This document shows positions 39,916-46,708 of a stretch of DNA of 47,433 bases, one piece after another; the first letter of the stretch is position 1; every line of letters starts with the position of its first letter. The translations under genes were made by a program, and so were the position numbers. The notes beneath the pieces were generated by a model. That model had not been told where the DNA came from. It saw nothing but the letters and a program-made list of their open reading frames with translations, and did no database searches. Source of the stretch: CAYOID01 sp964573115 (lineage in GTDB: Bacteria > Desulfobacterota > Desulfovibrionia > Desulfovibrionales > Desulfothermaceae); NCBI GenBank assembly GCA_964573115.1, contig CAZNIP010000011.1, positions 1-47,433 of the forward strand. Direction: 5' to 3'.

Positions 39916-41670
39916 ATGGGCTTCTCATGGCAGGATGCATTCACACAGGTCCCCGGGCTGACCTGGAAGAACGACTCTGAAATATGCCACCCCTCTTCCA
40001 TCAGCACCCTGGAGAACCTGAAAACCTTTCTTGACTACATTCACGTCAAATTTTGTCTGCTCCAGCCATATTTTGATCACTCCGACTACCCCTTGGTCAG
40101 ACCTGCAGAGCTGTTGCCCTCTTTTGAACCCAGCCTCTACGAGTACGTCAACCTGCCCGGATTCAGCCTGGTCGCCTTTGACCGCCCCCTGGAGCCTTTC
40201 CAGGAGATCTTCCAGTTTGACCTGCTGCACTGTGTCGAGGACGCCGTCAGGGTGTCCCGGGGACCGGCCTCGCCTTTTGAACCCGCGATCATCCAGCACA
40301 ACCACTCCATCTTTCTGAGCAGGCTGGCCAAGCAGCTCCAGGAGGATTTCAGGGCTCAGTACCATCAACAGCGGATCACTGACCTGGTCGCCTACCCCGG
40401 TATCCTGAAGTACCTGCTGAACATGGACAGGGGGCACGTCCTGGCCAAGAACAGCTTTGGGGACTTCTTCCTCTCCGGCATCTATGCCTCCTTCCCATCG
40501 GACCTCGATTCTGAGCTCAAACGCTACGGCTTGCGCATCGGCAAGTTCAAACCCGGCGACAACGACCTCTATGAGCTGAACAGGACCTTTGTCTACCAGT
40601 TCCTCATGGAGCTCTACGGTTTCCCCATCGTTTCCGAACGCCGGACCTCTGCGGCCCTGTTTGCCCGGCGGCTGGTCAAAATGGGCGAAGACTTTCTGAT
40701 CCGGGTCCTGGGGCAGTCGGACCGAACCCTGACCACCTACACCTCCCCCCAGGAGGGGGAGCGCTATCCCCTCGTGGAAAAAACAGCCCTGGTCGCTGTC
40801 AACAAGAGCCAGAAGGAACAGCTCTTGCATCTCAAAGACCGCGGTTTCCTCCTGGGCCAGAAGTTGCCGGCGGTCATCGTCCGTGTCCGGTATCGACAGC
40901 ACAAGTACGACCCCAACAACGTCCGTACCGACAGGGCACTGTCGGTCTTCAGCCAGGAGATCATCCACCCCCTGACCGGAGAGGTCCTCAAGTCGGTGAA
41001 CATCGTCAAGGACACCAGTTTGATGACCCTGAGCCTGAACGATATCGTCAAAGGCGAGTATTACGGGCGAATCAAGTACAAGCGCAACGAGATCGTCGAA
41101 AACACCGACACCCACGAGAAACGGCTCAAGTTTCTCTCTGCCTGGCTGAAAAAGCACCAGCGGAGAATCATCAGCTATTCGGACGAATTTTACAACAATG
41201 TGGTCAAGGTTCTGGACAACTACCTCCTCCACGCCGATCATTTCGACGATTTTCAGTCCCTTCAGGGGCTCTACCAGGAGGTCTGGGAGCAATACAGCTT
41301 CATTCAGCAGGCCCGGAAGGTCAAACAGCTTGAAGACTTGAAAGACCGCCGGTACAAAGGCCACAAAATCAACCTCCTCGAAGCCCTGAACCTGGCTGTC
41401 TCCATCATGCAGGATCTGAAATTCGAACTCGTTCACTACTTTGACGCCCTGGCTCGGCAGACGGCCAGCCTGTGCGACGTCATCCTCAACGATCGATATC
41501 TGGTCTCCACCTACATCGAACCGCCCAGGGACGCATTGACAGACTACGGCCTCCAGGTCAGAAAACGCTATGGCCAGCTCGTCAAGCTGGTCGATGACTT
41601 CAACGCCATCCGCAAGTCCAGAATCAGCTCTCCTGAAGAGCACAACGCAACGGCTGCGGTCAATCCGTAG
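39916..41670 (+). CDS. large soluble protein of unknown family
   Basis: A 584-residue protein that I cannot assign to any family. It has no signal peptide or transmembrane segment. The N-terminal 270 residues mix helices and strands with aromatic-rich stretches (TFVYQFLMELYGFPIVSERR). A central part (about 270-390) looks beta-rich (PAVIVRVRYRQHKYDPNN, TGEVLKSVNIVKDTS). The C-terminal 200 residues are mostly helical and charged (VWEQYSFIQQARKVKQLEDLKDRRYKGHKINLLEALNL). No nucleotide-binding or metal motif was noticed. An equally long open frame on the opposite strand is a shadow. The next gene, an acidic zinc-ribbon protein, starts 27 bp downstream and may be its partner. Confidence 0.8.
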   Translation: MGFSWQDAFTQVPGLTWKNDSEICHPSSISTLENLKTFLDYIHVKFCLLQPYFDHSDYPLVRPAELLPSFEPSLYEYVNLPGFSLVAFDRPLEPFQEIFQFDLLHCVEDAVRVSRGPASPFEPAIIQHNHSIFLSRLAKQLQEDFRAQYHQQRITDLVAYPGILKYLLNMDRGHVLAKNSFGDFFLSGIYASFPSDLDSELKRYGLRIGKFKPGDNDLYELNRTFVYQFLMELYGFPIVSERRTSAALFARRLVKMGEDFLIRVLGQSDRTLTTYTSPQEGERYPLVEKTALVAVNKSQKEQLLHLKDRGFLLGQKLPAVIVRVRYRQHKYDPNNVRTDRALSVFSQEIIHPLTGEVLKSVNIVKDTSLMTLSLNDIVKGEYYGRIKYKRNEIVENTDTHEKRLKFLSAWLKKHQRRIISYSDEFYNNVVKVLDNYLLHADHFDDFQSLQGLYQEVWEQYSFIQQARKVKQLEDLKDRRYKGHKINLLEALNLAVSIMQDLKFELVHYFDALARQTASLCDVILNDRYLVSTYIEPPRDALTDYGLQVRKRYGQLVKLVDDFNAIRKSRISSPEEHNATAAVNP

Positions 41671-41697
41671 CTTTTGAATCCAGCAAGGAAGGTGTCC

Positions 41698-42477
41698 ATG
41701 TATTGCAAGAGCTGCAAATACACGAGCTTCGATCATCTCCAGGCCTGTCCCAGATGCGGTCAGGATTGGTCTGAAGTTCAAAAGGCCCTCAATCTCGACT
41801 GGCTCGTCGAACCCGCTTCCCAGTCAAAAGGTCAGGACGGCCCCTATCTCAACCCTGAAGAGTTCGATTTTCAGGACCAGCAGGACACAGCGGTCGCCGA
41901 TGAAACCGAACAGGACCACAGCGAGCTCGAATTCGCCTCCCTGGATGAGGACGGCCAGCTGCAGTCGGACGGCTCCGGGCTCATTGATTTTGACCTTGAG
42001 GAGGAGAGCGACGGTTCGACCCGGGCAGACGAGGACGACGAGATCATCATCTCAGAGCCAGAGATCGATTTGGAGGCTGAAACGAGCCTGCTCGACTTTT
42101 CTGAAGACGACGAGCATGAAGACAGCACCGACAGGGGATCAGCCGAAGAGGAAATCTCTTTTCCCGAGCTTGACGAGCTGTTTTCAACCCGGCAACAGTC
42201 CATGGGAAAGGGCCGGGAAGACCATGCTCAGGTCGAGGCCGGGACACAGACCGACGACGATCTGGATGTGCTCATGGACCTGGATCTGGATGCTGATGAA
42301 GAACCGGATTTTTCCGGGGATGAGGATGACGATCAGGGCGATGCGGACCAGCCCGCTTCGGAGCGCCCCCAGAGGCTGTCCTCTGACCTGGACGAGGAAT
42401 CGGACCTCTCAACCCTGTTTGACGACATTGAGATCGAAATAGACTCTGACGACGACCAGGGTCACAAAGACAGCTGA
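41698..42477 (+). CDS. zinc-ribbon protein with long acidic tail
   Basis: A 259-residue protein. The N-terminus has a CXXC-X10-13-CXXC zinc ribbon (MYCKSCKYTSFDHLQACPRCG, about residues 1-21 including the four cysteines 3, 6, 17 and 20). The rest is a very acidic, Ser-rich and probably disordered tail (EEESDGSTRADEDDEIIISEPE, then DLDLDADEEPDFSGDEDDDQGD, given in parts). The ATG at 41698 follows GGAAGG. The tail could mimic nucleic acid or bind basic proteins; that is speculation. It sits between the unknown 584-residue gene and rarA, 27 bp and 16 bp away. Confidence 0.78.
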   Translation: MYCKSCKYTSFDHLQACPRCGQDWSEVQKALNLDWLVEPASQSKGQDGPYLNPEEFDFQDQQDTAVADETEQDHSELEFASLDEDGQLQSDGSGLIDFDLEEESDGSTRADEDDEIIISEPEIDLEAETSLLDFSEDDEHEDSTDRGSAEEEISFPELDELFSTRQQSMGKGREDHAQVEAGTQTDDDLDVLMDLDLDADEEPDFSGDEDDDQGDADQPASERPQRLSSDLDEESDLSTLFDDIEIEIDSDDDQGHKDS

Positions 42478-42493
42478 CTCATGGGGAGAGAGT

Positions 42494-43714
42494 GTGTCGC
42501 ACCAGCACCCTCTGGCAGAACGCCTCCGGCCAGCCGCACTCGAGACCTTTATCGGGCAGGAGCACCTGAAACAGAAAATTGACTCCCTGCTCAAGAACCA
42601 GCGTCCGCAGAGCCTTTTGCTCTTTGGTCCGCCAGGGTGCGGCAAATCGACCCTGGCCCTGATCATCGCCCAACGGTTCGGGCTGCCCTTTGTCAGGATC
42701 AGTGCCCCGGACACCAATCTGTCCACCCTTCGCAAGCAGCTCTCCAGCATCGACCTCTTGATCCTGGATGAAATCCACAGATTCTCAAAAACCCAGCAGG
42801 ACTTCTTTCTTCCCCTCCTGGAAACCGGAGAGCTGACCCTCGTAGCGACCACGACCGAGAACCCGTCCTTCAGCGTGACCAAGCAGCTCCTTTCCAGGCT
42901 GCATGTCTTGAGGCTCCGCCCCCTGGCCGCTGCGGAGCTGAAGAGGCTGGGGCTCAAAGGTCAGGAGGCCCTGGAGCTGAACCTCTCCCCTGAGGGACTG
43001 GAGCTCGTGGCCAGGGTCAGCCATGGTGACGCCCGGACCCTGTTCAACCTCCTGGAGTACATCGCCGACCTCCCAGAGCACGACCGGGACCCGGAAAGGC
43101 TCCGCACCGCCCTGCCGGAGATCCTGCAGCGGAGTGACAGAGACGGGGACGCCCACTACGAGCTGGCCTCGGCCCTGATCAAGTCCATCCGGGGGAGCGA
43201 CCCTGATGCCGCCCTGTACTATCTGGCGGCCATGCTCGAAGGTGGCGAGGATCCGAGATTCATCTGCCGCAGGCTGATCCTTTCTGCCTCAGAAGACATC
43301 GGGCTGGCCGACCCACAGGCCCTGAACCTTGCCGTGTCCTGCTTCCAGGCCGTCGAGCTCATCGGCGTCCCGGAGGGCTTCATCCCCCTGGCGGAAACCG
43401 TGACCTACCTGGCCCTGGCCCCCAAGAGCAACTCCACCTATGCCGGCTACCTGGCCGCCCTGAAGGAGATCCGCAAGAACGGGGTCCAGCCCGTACCGCT
43501 GCACCTGCGCAATCCGTCCAGCTCCCTGCACAAGGAGTGGGGGTATGGCCACGGGTACCTCTATCCCCATGCCTACCCCGGCGGCTGGGTCAGGCAGGAC
43601 TATCTCCCTCCTGGTCTGAGCAATTCCACCTTTTACCAGGCCAGGGACCAGGGCCAGGAGCAGCGTCTGAACCTGTGGCTGAAAAAAGTCAAGTCTGCCC
43701 AGAAAAAGACCTGA
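42494..43714 (+). CDS. rarA: replication-associated recombination protein RarA (MgsA) AAA+ ATPase
   Basis: RarA is an AAA+ ATPase related to clamp loaders that acts at stalled replication forks and ssDNA gaps. Walker A is GPPGCGKS at residues 45-52 and Walker B LLILDEIH at about 88-95. Sensor 1 lies in VATTTENPSFSVTKQLLSR. The characteristic C-terminal tetramerisation region contains LIKSIRGSDPDAALYYLAAMLEGGEDPRFICRRLILSASEDIGLADP and a final KEWGYGHGYLYPHAYPGGWVRQDYLP. Start is GTG at 42494 with GGGGAGAGA upstream. Length 406 is slightly short but normal for the family. Confidence 0.94.
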   Translation: MSHQHPLAERLRPAALETFIGQEHLKQKIDSLLKNQRPQSLLLFGPPGCGKSTLALIIAQRFGLPFVRISAPDTNLSTLRKQLSSIDLLILDEIHRFSKTQQDFFLPLLETGELTLVATTTENPSFSVTKQLLSRLHVLRLRPLAAAELKRLGLKGQEALELNLSPEGLELVARVSHGDARTLFNLLEYIADLPEHDRDPERLRTALPEILQRSDRDGDAHYELASALIKSIRGSDPDAALYYLAAMLEGGEDPRFICRRLILSASEDIGLADPQALNLAVSCFQAVELIGVPEGFIPLAETVTYLALAPKSNSTYAGYLAALKEIRKNGVQPVPLHLRNPSSSLHKEWGYGHGYLYPHAYPGGWVRQDYLPPGLSNSTFYQARDQGQEQRLNLWLKKVKSAQKKT

Positions 43715-43893
43715 GTGTCCCTGCCCGGCCAGCCCCCCTTGAGGACACAGGCATCGCGCACGCGCCAGGCCGCCCTGGATGAGCTCTGTCATGGCCCGGC
43801 ATCCCACCTCTCCGGACGCGCCACCTCCTGGTCCGGCTCCGGAATGACGATCCTGTTCAGGACCGTGCCGACAGTGCATTCCGGCTCAAGGCT

Positions 43894-43973
43894 AAAAAAA
43901 ACCCTTCTTGACCCCTTTGCCTATCCTGTTCGAGGCCTTAGCCTTCGACGAATGGGCGCGGGGTCAAGAAGGG
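43894..43973 (-). terminator. strong intrinsic terminator of the acs transcript with a 44-nt loop
   Basis: CCCTTCTTGACCCC (43902-43915) and GGGGTCAAGAAGGG (43960-43973) form a perfect 14-bp stem. On the minus strand it is followed by eight T (43901-43894). The 44-nt loop can itself fold around AGGC-CTTA-GCCT. It lies about 215 nt beyond the acsE stop and would end the minus-strand transcript after the palindrome run. rarA ends at 43714 on the opposite strand. Confidence 0.8.
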
Positions 43974-43982
43974 CTTTCAATC

Positions 43983-44179
43983 CTCAGCCCAGCCAGGGGC
44001 TGAGCTGAGACATCTCGTGTCGCGTCCAAGAATAAATCTGAAGATTATGAAGTCCCAGAGACGCGACACTCTGGTCGGCCTGCAGGCCGACCACGCCGCC
44101 AATGGCGGCGAAAGCGAGCTGAAAACCGCGATTTTCAGCGAAGCGATCTTTCGCGAAATGAATTCTTATTCATTTCGCG
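43983..44179. repeat. run of consecutive perfect palindromes downstream of acsE
   Basis: In order on the plus strand: CTCAGCCC/GGGCTGAG (43983-44004). GTGTCGCGTC/GACGCGACAC (44017-44026 with 44060-44069). The 20-nt perfect palindrome GGTCGGCCTGCAGGCCGACC (44073-44092). CGCCGCC/GGCGGCG (44094-44110, loop AAT). GCTGAAAA/TTTTCAGC (44118-44139). A competing GCGAA/TTCGC (44138-44154). CGCGAAATGAAT/ATTCATTTCGCG (44152-44179, loop TCTT). The arms differ from one another, so this is not a simple tandem repeat. A 71-codon plus frame over it is a by-product. The whole 43715-44188 gap holds no credible gene; 43715-43890 shows nothing. Confidence 0.75.
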
Positions 44180-44188
44180 GACACCACA

Positions 44189-45073
44189 TCAGAGTTCCAG
44201 CCAGGAATCCGAGTACAGGGAACGGCCCATGAGGACCTTGGTGGTTTTGACGAAATCACCCAGTTCCTTGGACAGAGAGCTCACGTCCGGCTCATTGCCG
44301 TCCATGGTGGCCAGGATGACGTCCACGATGTCCTGGCGCTGGCCCTTGGCGATGGCTGTCTGGATGTCATCCCGGGGGTCGGTGATGATCGAAGCCATCC
44401 CCACCTTTTCCAGCATGACCGAGTAGGTCTGGTTCAGGATGCCGCGCAGATGTTCGGGAGCGCCGTTGGAGACGTTGGACAGACCGCAGGTGGACTTGGC
44501 CCCCGGGGCCATGTCCGGGAGCATCTCGTAGAACCTGATCAGGCTCATGGCGTGCTCCTGCTGAACATTGACCGGGGTGACGATCCCGTCCACCCAGATC
44601 TTCTCATTGGGGAGTCCAGCCTCATTGGCCACAGTCAGGAGCTCCACGCAGAGCATGGCCCGTTCGTTTTCATCCCGGGGCAGTCCGTCCGGTCCCCACA
44701 TCAGGGCCACAAAGTCGGCATTGTACTCAGCGGCGATGGGGATCATCCGCTCGTAGCGCTCCGGGCGGCACATGATGGAGTTGATGATCGGAGGCTGCTT
44801 GCAGACCTTGAGCCCGGCCTCAATGGCGTCAATATTCGACGTGTCCAGGAGCAGAGGCAAATCGACGACGTCCTGGACGGTCTCGACCACCCAGGGCATG
44901 AGTTCGACCCCGTCCTTCTTGGCCGGGCCGAGGTTGATGTCGATGTAGTCCATGCCTTTTTCCTGCTGGAACAGCGCTTCCTCCTGAATGGGCTTGGGAT
45001 CGCGCTCTTTAAAGGCCTTCTTGATCTTGGTCATCATGACGTTCAGACTTTCCCCGAAACAGAGCATTGTCAT
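44189..45073 (-). CDS. acsE: methyltetrahydrofolate:corrinoid/iron-sulfur protein methyltransferase AcsE-like
   Basis: AcsE moves the methyl group of methyl-tetrahydrofolate to the cobalt of the corrinoid/iron-sulfur protein in the Wood-Ljungdahl pathway. The 294-residue TIM-barrel protein aligns by eye with the Moorella enzyme: FKERDPKPIQEEALFQQEKG, IDINLGPA, LLLDTSNIDAIEAGLKVCKQPPIINS, the folate-site GLSNVS, and VDGIVTPVNVQQEHA. It is about 30 residues longer at the C-terminus. The usual N-terminal GERIN is altered to GESLN. AGGTAA lies upstream of the ATG at 45073. It follows acsC by 166 bp, with a hairpin-rich spacer between. Confidence 0.92.
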   Translation of the reverse strand: MTMLCFGESLNVMMTKIKKAFKERDPKPIQEEALFQQEKGMDYIDINLGPAKKDGVELMPWVVETVQDVVDLPLLLDTSNIDAIEAGLKVCKQPPIINSIMCRPERYERMIPIAAEYNADFVALMWGPDGLPRDENERAMLCVELLTVANEAGLPNEKIWVDGIVTPVNVQQEHAMSLIRFYEMLPDMAPGAKSTCGLSNVSNGAPEHLRGILNQTYSVMLEKVGMASIITDPRDDIQTAIAKGQRQDIVDVILATMDGNEPDVSSLSKELGDFVKTTKVLMGRSLYSDSWLEL

Positions 45074-45239
45074 ACGCGTTACCTCGTCCTGTTGAAGCTT
45101 GGGTGCTTACTGCCGGGCAGCTCCATCAGCCGTGCACCCGAAAACATGCAGTTTTCAGCTCTCCGGCAGATCCTCTGCCTCTTCATGTCCGGACTGGCCT
45201 GGCCAGAAAGGGGGCCGTCCAGTGTTTCACTCATGGCGG
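45074..45239. other. hairpin-rich acsC-acsE spacer
   Basis: GGGTGC (45101-45106) pairs with GCACCC (45134-45139), and directly after it GAAAAC/GTTTTC (45140-45156, loop ATGCA) forms a second hairpin. TGGCC-T-GGCCA is at about 45195-45205. No gene or promoter is evident. It separates two genes that probably share a transcript. Confidence 0.45.
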
Positions 45240-46583
45240 CTACTGCTTGCCTTTGAGAAAAGCCGGGATGTGAGCGGCTTCCCTGGGTCCGACCGTGATC
45301 TTCCAGTCCGGGAGCTCTTCTTCGATCTCGCCCACAATGGCAGCTGCGTAACCGGGGATGATGAGCTCCTTGTTCTTGACCTTGTCAGTGATGCCGCATT
45401 TCTTGACGAACATGCCCACATCGTCTCCGGCGAACTTGCCGGCGGCCCAGGCCGTGAGCACGGACAGGCCTTCAGAATCCTTGATCAGCAGCCAGCTGGG
45501 GACCTTGCTGCCCTCGATTTCTCCGGCCACGATGAAGTAGGTCAGGGCAAAGTTCGTGGTCACCAGGACCGGCGAGTTCTCATCCGGCTTGCCGATCTCG
45601 TAGATGCCCTCGACAACGGTCATCGGCCGCTGCGGATCGGTGTAGATGTTCAACCGCTCGAGCAGCGTGGAGAACAGGAGCTCGGGGGTGAAATCGGAGA
45701 AGACGATCATGGAGCCGTACTTGGCCACAAACATGGCCCCGATCATGGCTTCCACGTCCAGGCTGGAGGCCATTTCACAGGGCAGGGCGATGATCGGGAA
45801 GCCGACGGAGCGGTTCTTTTTCCGCAGGGCCGCCCTTCTCATGCCCACGGCATCCTCAAAGCACTGTTTCGGCTCCCGGCCTCCCGGATCGACGACCAGA
45901 TCCTTGAGCCCCATGCCCATGAGCTTTTCGGTCAGCTCGATGACCCCATCCACGGAATCGGCCTTGACCGCCAGGGGCAGTTCGTTGTCCTTGGCCAGCT
46001 GTCCGAAGTCGTCCGCATTCTCGGCCGTAGCCGCATACATGAGGGGTCTCTTGAACCCGGCGGCCGCGATCCCGGCCTCCATGACCTCTTTGTTCTCGGT
46101 CATCAGGACCAGGTTGAACTCAGACGCCTCGGCAATGTGCTTGGCCTTGGCCGCAAAGGCCTCCTTGTCGCCGCTTACGTCCTTCAGGGCCACGAACTCG
46201 GGACGGAGGTTGAAGCCCACCCGGTCGTACTGGAAGGCGTTCCAGACAGCCAGCTTGGTCTTGAGGTCGTCGTCGGAGATGTCCGAGTTGACCACAGCGG
46301 CCAGAGCCGGCTGGTTGTAGAAGGTCTTTTCGTGCCTGAACTCCACTGTCTCGCCGCCCAGAGTCACGGCCCGCACGCCTTTGCCCACCTTGACCGGTCG
46401 AATGGGCGGGGCAGAGGCTTCAGCCAGCTTTTCCCTGGCCTCATCCGAAACATAGGGGCAGGCGTCCAGTTCCGCCTTGCCCGCAGCCAGGTTCATGGCA
46501 AAAGCCAGACAGGTGGCTGCCCCGCACTCTTTGCAGTTTGTCTGGGGAAGCATTTTGAATATTTGAATACCAGTCAATCCCAT
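45240..46583 (-). CDS. acsC: corrinoid/iron-sulfur protein large subunit AcsC (CdhE-like)
   Basis: The large (gamma) subunit of the corrinoid/iron-sulfur protein, which accepts methyl from AcsE and passes it to acetyl-CoA synthase. The N-terminal [4Fe-4S] motif has C17, C20, C25 and C42 (NCKECGAATC, ACPYVS). A TIM-barrel domain follows, and the C-terminal corrinoid-binding domain (about 330-447) includes VLVTTNFALTYFIVAGEIEGSKVPSWLLIKDSEGLSVLTAWAAGKF (in parts). The 447 residues are the normal size. AAGGAGT is 7 nt before the ATG at 46583. The small subunit gene acsD is not between acsC and acsE, so it must lie elsewhere. Confidence 0.95.
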   Translation of the reverse strand: MGLTGIQIFKMLPQTNCKECGAATCLAFAMNLAAGKAELDACPYVSDEAREKLAEASAPPIRPVKVGKGVRAVTLGGETVEFRHEKTFYNQPALAAVVNSDISDDDLKTKLAVWNAFQYDRVGFNLRPEFVALKDVSGDKEAFAAKAKHIAEASEFNLVLMTENKEVMEAGIAAAGFKRPLMYAATAENADDFGQLAKDNELPLAVKADSVDGVIELTEKLMGMGLKDLVVDPGGREPKQCFEDAVGMRRAALRKKNRSVGFPIIALPCEMASSLDVEAMIGAMFVAKYGSMIVFSDFTPELLFSTLLERLNIYTDPQRPMTVVEGIYEIGKPDENSPVLVTTNFALTYFIVAGEIEGSKVPSWLLIKDSEGLSVLTAWAAGKFAGDDVGMFVKKCGITDKVKNKELIIPGYAAAIVGEIEEELPDWKITVGPREAAHIPAFLKGKQ

Positions 46584-46666
46584 AGCCTACTCCTTATTAT
46601 CGTCTCTGCAATCACGCCTTGAGGGCTGAGACCCACGCCGAGGACCTTCTTGCGATCACGAACTGA

Positions 46667-46694
46667 AGAAAAGGGGTGGGAGACCCACCCCTTT
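46667..46694 (-). terminator. hairpin/terminator between acsB and acsC
   Basis: AAAGGGGTGGG (46670-46680), loop AGA, CCCACCCCTTT (46684-46694): a perfect 11-bp stem. On the minus strand it is followed by a T-rich TTTTCTTC. It lies 15 nt past the acsB stop, so it may partly terminate the transcript and lower acsC expression, or protect the acsB mRNA 3' end. Confidence 0.6.
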
Positions 46695-46708
46695 GATGCT
46701 CAACAGGT

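Noticed and set aside
39925..41781. A 618-codon open frame on the minus strand over the unknown 584-residue gene
   Set aside because: Its translation is biased and lacks ordinary domain texture. The plus-strand frame has a better composition and continues into an apparently co-directional gene run. Long antisense frames are frequent in this GC-rich window (for example opposite flhA, proS and the DHS-like gene).
43983..44179. Palindrome run as a CRISPR array or tandem repeat
   Set aside because: The arms differ in sequence and length, with no constant repeat and no regular spacers; no cas genes are present.
44017..44232. A 71-codon plus-strand frame across the palindrome run
   Set aside because: It is created by the inverted repeats, has no ribosome binding site and overlaps the end of acsE.
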